Translations under genes and position numbers: made by a program
Shown: in pieces, positions 53,657 to 62,408 of the stretch
Position numbering within the stretch: the stretch's first letter is position 1
How the letters are laid out: every line of letters begins with the position of its first letter
NCBI RefSeq assembly: GCF_011758805.1
Contig: NZ_JAANOW010000002.1
Coordinates: 558,001 to 622,000, forward strand
Source of the DNA: Mycolicibacterium fluoranthenivorans
GTDB taxonomy: Bacteria; Actinomycetota; Actinomycetes; Mycobacteriales; Mycobacteriaceae
Direction of reading: 5' to 3'
Length of the DNA stretch: 64,000 bases
Notes under the pieces: model-generated
Databases searched by the model: none
The model's input: the letters and a program-made list of their open reading frames with translations, nothing else
What the model was told of the DNA's origin: nothing

Positions 53657-54739
53657 ATGGCAGACAATGCGCGGCTGTTTGAGGGCCATTTTGTGGTCGG
53701 CGGGTCAGGCTTGTACGTAACGACGGGCTGCTTGGGCCAGAGGGTCGAGTCGAACACCGCAAGCTATGACCTCACTATCGGTTTGCCGCAAGTGGACACG
53801 ACACCTGACCCCTTTCCACCGGAGATCCGGCAACGGCTAGATATGCCCGACGTGCCCAAGTGGGACCTCGTGCCACCGATCTGGACGGCTGGTCCGCGAA
53901 ACTCAGCCGAGCGCCAGGAAGAAGAGCACATGACCGATCCCGTCTGGGGCGCCGTCCTGGACGACGGACGCGCCAAGATTGTTTATCCCGAGTCCGCGAG
54001 AGACAGCGCTGTGGTCCTCCGTTGCCGCTTTGCCACGGTATTAGAAGCGACTGACGATGAGGAGTTTGAGGCGGCTGCCCAGAAATTTCTTGGCGAACTT
54101 GACGACTACTGGACACGGTTCACGTCGTGGGTAGGGATTCTGACGGGACAGGACTTCGTGGGTCTCGGGGGAGATCCAGGCGGCCTCACTCGGCTGCGCC
54201 CGCTGTTCACCTGGACGAGCGACCAGAAGGGCGAGCGGGCAGACGTGCACTGGCGGTACTTCCCCTCTCCTCGGAGAGGGATGCCGCAGCGTCAGCTGCG
54301 GGTGGACGAGCTGCAAATGTGTGCCACGACTGCCGGGAGGCAGTCACCTCCAGCTGAGTGGCTCTTAATCCGTGACTCTCGCTCGCTTATGAGAGCAGGT
54401 CAGAACCGGCGTGCGATCATCGACGCGGGCACGGCGGCAGAGATCGCAATGACGGCTCTGATCGACAAGTATCTGGATGGAGTCGGCACTGACGAACCCG
54501 TGAAAAAGGCGCTGGCAGAGAAGTACCGCGCTCTTGAAGGGCGCGAATCCCTACTGAGGACGCTGCAGCCCGGTCTCCTGTCAGACCAGCTGAAACGTGA
54601 CCTGATTTGGCCCCGAAACCGCGCAACTCATGCTGGCCGCGAATACAGCGACAGGGAAGCTTTGGCAGCTGTCGAGATGGCTACCAGCATCGTGGAAGCC
54701 GCACACCCGTTCGTGAGCCTGATACGAACAACACCATGA
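53657..54739 (+). CDS. Uncharacterised protein with C-terminal HEPN-like RNxxxH motif
   Basis: A 360-aa protein. The N-terminal 230 residues are mixed and unrecognised (YDLTIGLPQVDTTPDPFPPE, DDYWTRFTSWVGILTGQDF). The C-terminal 120 residues are helical and end in WPRNRATHAG (R320, N321, H325), the R-x4-H signature of HEPN ribonucleases and abortive-infection proteins. It is preceded by helices RRAIIDAGTAAEIAMTALIDKY, the usual HEPN layout. The ATG at 53657 was chosen because the open frame upstream runs antisense to the EspC-like gene. Lies divergent from the ESX cassette. Probable role: RNA-cleaving defence or toxin function, inferred from the motif only. Confidence 0.65.
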   Translation: MADNARLFEGHFVVGGSGLYVTTGCLGQRVESNTASYDLTIGLPQVDTTPDPFPPEIRQRLDMPDVPKWDLVPPIWTAGPRNSAERQEEEHMTDPVWGAVLDDGRAKIVYPESARDSAVVLRCRFATVLEATDDEEFEAAAQKFLGELDDYWTRFTSWVGILTGQDFVGLGGDPGGLTRLRPLFTWTSDQKGERADVHWRYFPSPRRGMPQRQLRVDELQMCATTAGRQSPPAEWLLIRDSRSLMRAGQNRRAIIDAGTAAEIAMTALIDKYLDGVGTDEPVKKALAEKYRALEGRESLLRTLQPGLLSDQLKRDLIWPRNRATHAGREYSDREALAAVEMATSIVEAAHPFVSLIRTTP

Positions 54740-54833
54740 TTGTTCCCGCACAGGCGTACGGTCCTGCGGTTCGAATGCGCAGACCAATCAGGTTGCTCGT
54801 GATGCATCGCTACGGTGTGAAGATGACCACCTG

Positions 54834-55781
54834 ATGCTGGCATACGCAGTCGTAGATGAGCCCGATGCGGCGGAGGTGGCTGTTGTGGATGACTACTCGA
54901 ATAAGGATATTCGCGAGGCGCTGAAGAACCGCGAAGCGCGGCAAGCCGATGGCGTCACGCGGTCAGAGATCGCCTTCGTTGCGCTCGCCGAAGCCGCGGT
55001 GGCCTGTTGGACTGAGTGGTGCGAGGTACCGGGAGGTATAAAGATCGAGCAGAGGCTCGATCGGAAGTTTCGTCTGTGCTTTCCCTTGTGCGCGAACGCA
55101 ATCAACCATGTAGAGGCTGCTCTCGCTATGCGGTCCAGGTACCCGTGGGTCGCAAAAGCTAGTGCGCGTATTGCATTCGAGCATGCACTCACCGCGCAGT
55201 GGGTTCTTCTGACTGTCAATGGTGAGTACCGCCTGAAGGCCCACATGGATTACAAGGCGCACAAACAACATGGACGCTTCATCAACAATATTCGCCGGAT
55301 GGGCGAAAGCGATGACTCGTTCGCGCAGGTTGCTCATGGTCTGAGCGATCAGCGGCTGAACAGTCTGGTGGGCGAAGCACCAAAGGAGCTGGGCTTACCC
55401 AAACTTGATGCCATGTGCGGGCGCTTCGCAGAAGGTGGCGCAACCAACTTGCTGTACGACATCTATAGTGATCTGTCTGGTGCGGTGCACCCCTCGTGGT
55501 CACTGGTCCGTGCTCATGCCCGGTTCTCATCGACTGGTGTGATGACTGGTATCCAGTCCGACGGATCCGCTGCAGCCGGTGAACTGTTGGGATGTGAGCT
55601 CGCACTGAGTGCCCTCTGGGCGCTGTACGTGGTGGAAGTATGCCGGCCGCAACAACTTCGGGGAGTCCAAGTTGTGAAGATGGGGGAGTCCGCGGGATTG
55701 CCAGTTGACTTGCGCGCCAGTGATCACGACCCGTCGGAGCAACCGTCAGACACCAGCGCCTACTGGTTACCGGTGGACTGA
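54834..55781 (+). CDS. DUF5677-like protein
   Basis: A 315-aa protein, largely helical, with no signal peptide. Conserved-looking pieces are RYPWVAKASARIAFEHALTAQWVLLTVNGEYRLKAHMDYKAH, read here only as a pattern of Arg, Glu and His residues, and DLSGAVHPSWSLVRAH (H near 224). These resemble DUF5677/HEPN-like families found in accessory regions. Same strand as, and 94 bp after, the HEPN-motif gene, so the two may be co-transcribed. No catalytic activity can be assigned; the assignment is tentative. Confidence 0.55.
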   Translation: MLAYAVVDEPDAAEVAVVDDYSNKDIREALKNREARQADGVTRSEIAFVALAEAAVACWTEWCEVPGGIKIEQRLDRKFRLCFPLCANAINHVEAALAMRSRYPWVAKASARIAFEHALTAQWVLLTVNGEYRLKAHMDYKAHKQHGRFINNIRRMGESDDSFAQVAHGLSDQRLNSLVGEAPKELGLPKLDAMCGRFAEGGATNLLYDIYSDLSGAVHPSWSLVRAHARFSSTGVMTGIQSDGSAAAGELLGCELALSALWALYVVEVCRPQQLRGVQVVKMGESAGLPVDLRASDHDPSEQPSDTSAYWLPVD

Positions 55782-55902
55782 GCGCGTCGTTTAATAAGGC
55801 GTGACGGCGCCGCGTTAAGGTGCGGCCGCCAAGATAATTGGACGTTATCTGCTGGCCACTCGATGGCAATTACGTTGAGGCACATGCGTTCGTAGCGAAA
55901 CG

Positions 55903-57555
55903 TTACCGAACATTCGGGAGCACTAACTCCATTCGATTTCGGCTCTTCGCTTTCGTATCCTCAAAGATCCGCAGCATCTCTGTGAGATAGATGTACGCTG
56001 CGCGGGCGACCGTGAGCGCCTCCAAGCATGTGGCCTGCATCGCCTGCAGCGTGATGACCTGAATCGAGGGGGTATTTGCTTGATCTGCCGGCCCTCGGTA
56101 GATCTTGACGAAACGGTGCGTCCCTGCGTTTCGCATTTCCTGAGCATGCTCGTATAGGCCGCCCGGTTCCATGTCGAGTGCGAGTTCGGCCATCGCGAGG
56201 ACAGAGCTCGCCAATCGTGCTTGATTGGCGAGCGAAGACCGAAGTTGGGTGCGCTTCTTATCCTCGAACCAGAACCGCGAGAAGAAGATTCGCTTGGGAT
56301 TATCGCCGACCTGGAGGTGTTCGTTGACGGCAACGGCGGTCTTGTCAAGCACGTCCATTGCAGCCCGATGGGCAAGGGTAAGCTGGGAAGAAGCTTGTCC
56401 GTACAAACCACCATCAAGCGTATCGGTGTACAGGCCAGGATCTGATCGGTGCTGGAGGTGTCCGTCGTCAGCGGACTGTATCTGGATTGCTTCGAATGCA
56501 AGCTTTCTGGCTACTAAGAAATCCGACTTAAGCACGTTGAGCATCGCGAAGACTGGCGGTGGGCTCATAGCTTCGGGACCAGTAGTTGCACAATTCAGTC
56601 CGATTGTGTCCCAACGATCCTTGAACTCGCTGTATCCGAGTCCCTCCAGGGTTGCAGCGAGTGCTAGTCGATTTTTCATGATCCATTGCCGGTACGGATC
56701 GGCTTCTTCAGGCGAAGAGGTGATGGGAACATCACTTCCTGTCAGCGACATTGCGTCGTACTTCTGCGCAGCGGCCTCACCTGCGACGTCAACGGTGACG
56801 GAACGGTTTTCTTTTGCCTGGCGCAGATATTTGTCGTAGAGGCTGCACAAGTGGCCCTCGTAATCCCAGCCAGCGCGAATCACTCTGCTGACCATCACAG
56901 CAGCATTGCCTGCAGCATTGCCATTGTGTGGTGCGGCACGCAGGGCACGAACGTAAGCGTCGTACGCTTCAATCCAGCGACCGGATTGGTCCAAGGTGTT
57001 GGCTAGGTTGCACCACCGAGTGCTGCGTTCAAGGTCGTCGGTGGTGGTCAGGGCGGATGCTCGGAAGTTCGATCGCGCTGAGCGAAGCCGCTGGTGATTG
57101 GCGAAACGTGTTTCTAGGCGAGCATGTGTCGGGCTCGCGTCAGGGTTGTCAGACGGAACTGCTGCCTCACGCAGGATTCTAAGATCAGCAATCTCCATTT
57201 GGCTGTTTGCCAGGTTGTATAGCGCAGCCGACTCGTACTGGGTGCCTGTCAGGATGCCGCTGCTAACTACACGCGACATCCAATCTTCGGCACTCCGCAG
57301 CGCTTCCTCGTCTGCGTCACGGCTGGCTGCGTTGATCACCACGCCCGCCGCGTTCATTAATATCGCTGCTTCGGTCCTACTGGAGAATAGCGGAGGGTCA
57401 CCCAAGGTCTCTGAAACCTTCTGGGTTAGTAAGGAGATCACAGCCCTTGGATTCTCGTCGACTTTAGAATCTAGGAATCGGGTCACTCCGTCGAGTTCGC
57501 CCAGCGATGCATCGCTCATATGGTTAGTGTGCAGGCTGGCCACCGTCGATTCCAT
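55903..57555 (-). CDS. LA2681-like HEPN protein with tetratricopeptide repeats
   Basis: A 550-aa protein. Residues 45-250 form TPR-like helical pairs (WCNLANTLDQSGRWIEAYDAYVRALRAAPHNGNA is the clearest unit, about 190-220). The C-terminal third is a HEPN domain of the LA2681 type with the motif MRNAGTHRFVKIY (R475, N476, H480). The ATG at 57555 or at 57519 (MSDASLGE) may be used; neither has a good ribosome site. Faces the HEPN/DUF5677 pair. HEPN proteins of this type are predicted RNases in conflict systems; the TPR part may sense or bind a partner. Confidence 0.7.
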   Translation of the reverse strand: MESTVASLHTNHMSDASLGELDGVTRFLDSKVDENPRAVISLLTQKVSETLGDPPLFSSRTEAAILMNAAGVVINAASRDADEEALRSAEDWMSRVVSSGILTGTQYESAALYNLANSQMEIADLRILREAAVPSDNPDASPTHARLETRFANHQRLRSARSNFRASALTTTDDLERSTRWCNLANTLDQSGRWIEAYDAYVRALRAAPHNGNAAGNAAVMVSRVIRAGWDYEGHLCSLYDKYLRQAKENRSVTVDVAGEAAAQKYDAMSLTGSDVPITSSPEEADPYRQWIMKNRLALAATLEGLGYSEFKDRWDTIGLNCATTGPEAMSPPPVFAMLNVLKSDFLVARKLAFEAIQIQSADDGHLQHRSDPGLYTDTLDGGLYGQASSQLTLAHRAAMDVLDKTAVAVNEHLQVGDNPKRIFFSRFWFEDKKRTQLRSSLANQARLASSVLAMAELALDMEPGGLYEHAQEMRNAGTHRFVKIYRGPADQANTPSIQVITLQAMQATCLEALTVARAAYIYLTEMLRIFEDTKAKSRNRMELVLPNVR

Positions 57556-57931
57556 CCGATTTCACTTCGACGAGCTGGTGGAAAGGACGCCGCCGGCGAC
57601 AGCTTTGGCGGAATCGCCATGCTCATGTCGGGCCCGGGATCCACGTTGGATACTTGTGGGACCCGGACTCCTCCGACGAACCGCTGGCGCCGCCGCGTTT
57701 GGTTCTCACGGTGCAGCGGGACCGACCATCGTCAGTACGTCCAGCCGGATGTTCGCTCGGTCCCATGCCGAAGCTGACCGGCTCCTTGGGTTTCTGGATC
57801 GCAAGAGCAAGACCGCGGGTCGCCGCCCGGTCGGATCGTCGCCGTGCATGGCGAGGTTACGAGTCCGGTGTCGCGAAATCTTCCGTGTGCCGCTCAGGGC
57901 ACTCTGCGTGATCTCGATAAGGGAGGCCACC
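57556..57931. other. 376-bp gap without a supported gene
   Basis: Open frames crossing this stretch are shadows of the flanking genes or lack starts. No clear hairpin or repeat was seen. Confidence 0.5.
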
Positions 57932-58492
57932 TCACGCCTCGCCGAGTTCAGTCTGTCCTGGCATGCCGTGCTCGACCCGCCGCGATGTCGCACAGTCGAG
58001 GGTGACCGCGCGGGTTCCAGCCCACCTCCGCCCCGCGAGTCGCGGCCAGCTCGCGGTGACGATGGGCTTCGCTTCGGACGGATCGTCGCGCGCAGCGAGG
58101 CACACATTCACCGACTCGCCTGGTTCGACCGCCGCGATAGTGTCGCTCCACAGCGGATACCTGGCCTGCACTGGTTGTCCGGCCGACGGCTTCTCACCCG
58201 AGTCCCCGATCCATACTCGCGGCCTGCACCGCTGGCCGGTCAGTTTTACGTCGTGGGCCGTGCCGTCGCCGTGGTTCGTCAGCCGCACCCACCCTGCCGG
58301 CAACCACGTCATTCCGGTGAAGTTGCCCTCATTCTCACGCGTCACTCGCTCCATGTCCTCCACCAACGCCGTGGAGGCTGCCAGCCGCAGGTCGGGGCGC
58401 GGCCCCACAAGGAAGCGGTTTACGAGCACGGTCACGAGCGCACCAGCTGCGCCGGAAGTCAAGATCGTGGCCCATATGGGTAACTGAGACAT
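57932..58492 (-). CDS. Membrane-anchored protein of unknown function
   Basis: A 186-aa protein with one N-terminal membrane helix (LPIWATILTSGAAGALVTVLVNRFLVG, positive residues after it) and a soluble beta-rich domain (WVRLTNHGDGTAHDVKLTG, then VEPGESVNVCLAARDD) resembling an immunoglobulin-like or DUF-type sandwich. Such short anchored proteins are common in actinobacterial genomes without known role. Last intact gene before the right IS3 remnant of the island. Confidence 0.6.
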   Translation of the reverse strand: MSQLPIWATILTSGAAGALVTVLVNRFLVGPRPDLRLAASTALVEDMERVTRENEGNFTGMTWLPAGWVRLTNHGDGTAHDVKLTGQRCRPRVWIGDSGEKPSAGQPVQARYPLWSDTIAAVEPGESVNVCLAARDDPSEAKPIVTASWPRLAGRRWAGTRAVTLDCATSRRVEHGMPGQTELGEA

Positions 58493-58740
58493 GCTGGGAG
58501 CCTATCGACTTGGCCGGACACGTCGAAGGATGTCGACGCCAGTTCGGGCGCGTTGTCGCCCCAGCTGAATAGCCTCCCCGTCCATCCGCACGTCGTCGGC
58601 CGGCGGTCTTCGAAGCCCGCGGTAGTTCCACCCTGCACTGGATCTGCGGGACTAGGTGGGTAGTCCATGTTTGGGTCTGCTGCACGAATAGGTGACAGTT
58701 TGACCTGCCCTACGTGTTGGGTTCCAGTCGTGGTGGCTAA

Positions 58741-59035
58741 CTGACGGCGGTGAGGGTGTCGTTGGTGAAGGATAGTTCGTACTCGATCAGGGTGCGGTAG
58801 TTCAGCGCCGAGTGGCGGCGTTGGCGGTTGTGGAAGATCTCGATGTAGTCGAAGATCGCGTTGGCCAGCTCGACGCGGGTCTTCCACTTCTGGCGGTCGA
58901 GTAGCTCGATCTGCATGGAAGACCAGAAGCTTTCCATCATGGCGTTGTCCAGGCCGTCGCCGATTGATCCGAACGACGGAAGCAGTCCTGCCGACCGGAT
59001 CTTCTCCCCGAAAACCCATGAGGTGAACTGACTAG
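58741..59035 (-). pseudogene. IS3-family transposase 3' remnant
   Basis: About 98 codons match the end of an IS3/IS150-type OrfB: TSWVFGEKIRSAGLLPSFGS, LDNAMMESFWSSMQIELLD, then FHNRQRRHSALNYRTLIEYE. The earlier two thirds, including the first two acidic catalytic residues, are missing, and upstream sequence is unrelated. Distinct in sequence from the IS3 remnants at 40.6 and 45.4 kb. Sits about 400 bp inside attR. Confidence 0.88.
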
Positions 59036-59429
59036 GTTCAACCGGTCGAAGCAACACCCTGAAATTTGGAGGGTGTTTGAGGGCTTGGGTGGCCATGACC
59101 GCTCAGCCTTCGGTTCGAAGATGACAACGCGCCACCGATGCGTCCTGGGTCGGGTCCGAGGTTCCTGGGTCGTCGAATGCCTCAGGTCGGCAGTTGGGGC
59201 GCTCGTGATGGACGTAGCTGGGGCCAGAACTGGTGCGTAGGCAAAGCCGGTTCCGGAGTCGAAGTCGGGGGTGGTGCCTAGATGCGTTTCGCCATCGAAT
59301 ATTCAGCGATAATGATCGGGATTCGACCGGAGTCGACGAAATCCGTCGGGATCTCAACGCGCTTCAAAAACCTTGTGCTGCTAGGAATTAACCGGTCTTC
59401 AGGACAACGTCCGGGAAACGTCAAAACCA
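59036..59429. other. Gap up to attR without a supported gene
   Basis: Between the IS3 remnant and the right att repeat. No gene is supported. Direct or inverted arm-type integrase sites could be here but I cannot identify them. Confidence 0.45.
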
Positions 59430-59467
59430 AATCCCTTGGTCGCGGGTTCGAGCCCCGCCCGCCCCAC
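59430..59467 (+). repeat. attR: 38-bp copy of tRNA 3' end
   Basis: Exact copy of 35401-35438, comprising the anticodon 3' stem, T arm, acceptor strand and discriminator of the tRNA. No 5' half precedes it, so it is not a tRNA gene. Marks the right end of the integrated element. Confidence 0.9.
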
Positions 59468-59623
59468 GTCAACAGCCTCACTTCAGTAGGTGCGTCGACA
59501 CCACTGCTGGTGGTTGCACCATGTCGATACTCAGCGCGATCGAGTTCGCCCTATGAGTGGAGCGCGACCCACCGACCCCGCGCCGGGTGCACCATCGGCT
59601 GATGATGCGCGGGCCGGTTGGTG

Positions 59624-60214
59624 CTAGAACGCCGGGGCCTCGAACGCCGGGGCAATGAACCGGTGCAGAATTTCGGCCTCCATTTGTTCGTCCCCGATCG
59701 GCAGGTAGGCCATCGATAGCACTACGTGAACGATCCACAACGCTGCTGCTGGGTCATCATCGGTGATCCCGGTGAGTTCGGCGGCCAAGGCACCGAGCAT
59801 CGGCGAGGAATGCAGGTCGCTCAGCGCGGGCGCCTTGCTCGACGTCATCATCAATCGTCGTATCGCGTCGGACCTGATCTGCTTCAGCGCCGAGCTGATC
59901 GCGGTGACGACCCGTTGCGACCCTGTCAGGCCTTTGACCTCGGCGCGGACGGTGTCGGTGATGCCGGAAGCGATTCGCAGCAGCACGACGTCTCGAATGT
60001 GTGCCTTACCGCCGGCGTAGCGGTAGATGGTTGCCCTCGAACAGTGCACCTGCTCGGCCAACGAATCGACGTCCAACGCGTCCAGTCCGTCTCGGAGTAT
60101 GAGTTCGGCAGCGGCGGTGTAGATGCGTTCGGCCGCCGCGGCCCGGCGATCTCCACCGACGACCCAATCCCGTCTCGCCACCCAGCCGCTCTCCTTGTAT
60201 CGCCTCGGAGCCAT
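59624..60214 (-). CDS. TetR family regulator
   Basis: Regulator of 196 aa. The helix-turn-helix lies at about residues 30-75 (LDVDSLAEQVHCSRATIYRYAGGKAHIRD), preceded by a longer basic N-terminal tail than usual. The C-terminal ligand domain is helical with no recognised subfamily. Divergent from the P450 gene. The dyad TCTCAG-GT-CTGAGA at 60217-60230 starts three bases beyond its start codon and is the likely operator. First chromosomal gene right of the island. Confidence 0.88.
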   Translation of the reverse strand: MAPRRYKESGWVARRDWVVGGDRRAAAAERIYTAAAELILRDGLDALDVDSLAEQVHCSRATIYRYAGGKAHIRDVVLLRIASGITDTVRAEVKGLTGSQRVVTAISSALKQIRSDAIRRLMMTSSKAPALSDLHSSPMLGALAAELTGITDDDPAAALWIVHVVLSMAYLPIGDEQMEAEILHRFIAPAFEAPAF

Positions 60215-60216
60215 AA

Positions 60217-60230
60217 TCTCAGGTCTGAGA
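60217..60230. promoter_or_regulatory. Inverted-repeat operator candidate for TetR/P450
   Basis: TCTCAG-GT-CTGAGA, perfect 6-bp arms directly at the TetR start. The half-site CTGAGACG recurs about 54 bp further right (near 60279), closer to the P450 gene. Confidence 0.5.
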
Positions 60231-60368
60231 CGGAAAGCTACCGATTATCGGCTATCTGGCCAGTTCAGCGTGCACAGCTGAGACGCCGACCACCGACCAT
60301 GGTGACTGCCCGTATCGACTTCATCGTGATCTGTTGACCACTTGGGCTGAGCCCCTCAGCCTGAACCG

Positions 60369-61589
60369 ATGACACCACTGGCGGGGACATTGGGGCTGGC
60401 GCTGTTCGATGATCAGTTCATCCAGGATCCGTATCCGCTCTATGAACGCATGCACACAGAGGGGCCCGTCCACCGCATTGGTGACTCGGGCTTCTACGCG
60501 GTGAGCGGGTGGGAGGCCGTCAATGAGGCCGTAGCGCGGTGCACTGACTTCTCCTCGAATCTCACCGCCACCATGATGCGCAACGCCGATGGCACGGTGG
60601 GGACCTTCCCGATGGGTGAACTCGGTAGCGCCACCCAGGCGCTGGCCACCGCCGATGATCCCGCTCATGCCCTGCATCGCAAAGCGTTGCTACCGCATCT
60701 GGCGGCCAAGCGCATACGTGCCATCGAGTCCTTTGTCGCCGACACCTCGACGCAGATATGGGGCACCCGAGTACAGGGCGGTCGCATCGAATGGATGGGC
60801 GCGATGGCCAACCGTCTGCCGATGATGATCGTCGGACGCATCATCGGTGTCCCTGACGAGGACACCGACAAGCTCATTCGGTGGGGATATGCTGCCACCC
60901 AATTCGTGGAAGGGCTGGTCACCCAAGAACAGCTGACCGCTGCCGGCATCTCAGTTATGGAACTCAGCGGATACATCGCCGAACTATTCCAAGAGGCCGC
61001 CACCAACCCACAAGACAACCTGCTCGGCGACCTCGCCACGGCATCCGCTACGGGCGATCTGGACCAATTCACCGCGCTGGCAATGATGATCACCCTGTTC
61101 AGCGCCGGAGGCGAGTCCACGGCCTCGCTCATCGGCTCGGCGGCCTGGATCTTGGCGACGCACCCCACGATCCAGCACCAAATTCGCGAGCAACCAGACT
61201 TGCTCGGCGTGTTCCTGGAAGAGGTGCTGCGCTTCGAACCACCGTTTCGGGGTCACTATCGCCACGTCGTCACCGACACCGAACTGGGTGGCGTTGACCT
61301 GCAAGCCGGTTCACGACTGCTGCTGATGTGGGGAGCAGCCAACCGTGACCCCGCCCACTTCACAGACCCCAACCAATTCCGGCTCGATCGGACAGTCGGC
61401 AAGACTCACCTCACCTTCGGCAAGGGGGCGCACTTCTGCGTGGGTGCAGCCCTGGCCCGGCTGGAAGCGACCGTCGTGATCGGTCAACTGCTGCAACGCA
61501 CGAAGCACATTGATGCAGCCCACACGGGGCGCTGGTTGCCTAGCCTCCTCGTGCGTCGGCTTGATCATCTTGAACTGGCTGTCGCATGA
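60369..61589 (+). CDS. Cytochrome P450
   Basis: Soluble bacterial P450 of 406 aa. The haem-ligand loop is FGKGAHFCVGAALAR (Cys C357), the K-helix E-x-x-R is EEVLR (E285, R288), and the I-helix is FSAGGEST (about 244-251), with Gly-Glu where most P450s have Gly-(x)-Asp/Glu-Thr in register. It would hydroxylate a lipophilic substrate with electrons from ferredoxin, not encoded here. The start codon of the SnoaL-like gene overlaps its stop by 4 bp, so the two are one operon, controlled by inference by the divergent TetR. Steroid or xenobiotic substrates are common for such mycobacterial clusters. Confidence 0.93.
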   Translation: MTPLAGTLGLALFDDQFIQDPYPLYERMHTEGPVHRIGDSGFYAVSGWEAVNEAVARCTDFSSNLTATMMRNADGTVGTFPMGELGSATQALATADDPAHALHRKALLPHLAAKRIRAIESFVADTSTQIWGTRVQGGRIEWMGAMANRLPMMIVGRIIGVPDEDTDKLIRWGYAATQFVEGLVTQEQLTAAGISVMELSGYIAELFQEAATNPQDNLLGDLATASATGDLDQFTALAMMITLFSAGGESTASLIGSAAWILATHPTIQHQIREQPDLLGVFLEEVLRFEPPFRGHYRHVVTDTELGGVDLQAGSRLLLMWGAANRDPAHFTDPNQFRLDRTVGKTHLTFGKGAHFCVGAALARLEATVVIGQLLQRTKHIDAAHTGRWLPSLLVRRLDHLELAVA

Positions 61590-62017
61590 CCGGGCACGAG
61601 GAGTTGATCGCCTACTACGAACTGACCCAGGCCAAGGCGGCATACTGCCGCACACTCGATACGCGGGACTGGAACGCCCTGGCGGTGTTGATGACTCCAG
61701 ACATCGAATTCGGCATGAGTGACGGCGCTTCCGAACCAGTCATTACCGTGGGCCGCGATAAGACGCTGGCGCTGCTGCAGTCTTTGGTGGCCGGAGCGAA
61801 GACCGCACATCAGGTCCACACCCCAGAAATCGACCTTGACGCCGACGAAGCGCGGGTGATCTGGGCCGTGCAAGACCGAGCCGTGTACGACAACGGAATA
61901 TCGGTCACCGGTTACGGGCACTACACCCAACGCTGGATCCGCCAGGCCGACGAATGGAAGCTTGCCTCATCGCGGCTGACTCACCTGATCACCGACGTTC
62001 ATCAAGCCACAACCTGA
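61586..62017 (+). CDS. SnoaL-like/NTF2-fold protein
   Basis: A 143-aa single-domain protein of the SnoaL-like (NTF2 superfamily) type: YELTQAKAAYCRTLDTRDWNALAVLMTPD at the start and HYTQRWIRQADEWKLASSRL at the end. Such proteins act as hydratases, isomerases or cyclases on polyketide- or steroid-like molecules, or only bind them. Translationally coupled to the P450 gene (ATGA overlap). A histidine (H94, AHQVHTP) lines up where active-site residues often sit. Confidence 0.85.
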   Translation: MTGHEELIAYYELTQAKAAYCRTLDTRDWNALAVLMTPDIEFGMSDGASEPVITVGRDKTLALLQSLVAGAKTAHQVHTPEIDLDADEARVIWAVQDRAVYDNGISVTGYGHYTQRWIRQADEWKLASSRLTHLITDVHQATT

Positions 62018-62207
62018 TTCCAGCCTCGAACCAACCTGACTCACCCCACCGGGGATACCGTCGATCGACGCCTCGTTGTTGTGACTCGCCGCGACCCAAC
62101 GTCGTTCGGAGAGGGTATATTCTCATTCTTGGGTATTCCGGTTATCGCGCGTTCGACCAACGCTCGTTCCGGAGCGGGTGCCCGTAGCGTGAAACTGGTA
62201 GCAGGCA

Positions 62208-62345
62208 ATGAGGGGCGAGGAACGATCAATCCGGTGTGGCGATCGATTCAGTGAACTTCGGTTCGTTCTCGGACGAATTTTCAACGATCCGTTCGGTACT
62301 TTCTGGCGCCTACGCGATCGCGCTCCCGTCTACCACACGCTCGTG
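62208..62345 (+). pseudogene. Cytochrome P450 5' remnant
   Basis: The open frame from about 62208 reads FNDPFGTFWRLRDRAPVYHT near 62280-62339, which is the conserved N-terminal region of P450 proteins (a DP-x-P-x-x-x-RLRDxAPVY pattern). It then changes to unrelated codons and runs into the next gene in the same frame. No other part of a P450 follows. A deletion between a P450 and the hotdog-like gene explains it. Confidence 0.5.
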
Positions 62346-62408
62346 CGCAAGGAGCACGACCCACCGTCATCCGGACCTGAAGCAGGCACTACGTCAAGGA
62401 GGAACGCC

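Larger units (their letters stand above)
35401..59467. mobile_element. Integrative and mobilizable element in a tRNA gene, about 24 kb
   Basis: Bounded by identical 38-bp repeats, one of them the 3' half of the tRNA. Inside, from the left, lie a tyrosine integrase, an excisionase and a MobF relaxase, then cargo: an NLR-like ATPase, a 37-aa ORF, a beta-helix membrane protein, an HTH-zeta pair, an ESX toxin-like cassette, HEPN-type proteins and IS3 remnants. No type IV secretion, replication or phage structural genes are visible, so transfer would rely on a helper; in mycobacteria that may be an ESX-type conjugation system. The stretch 41-48 kb is noticeably richer in A+T than the flanks. Confidence 0.88.

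Noticed and set aside
59430..59467. Second tRNA gene
   Set aside because: Only the 3' half is present with no D arm or anticodon; it is the attachment repeat.
59278..59481. Small minus-strand ORF crossing attR
   Set aside because: It consists largely of the complement of the tRNA-derived repeat; such ORFs are a known annotation artefact.
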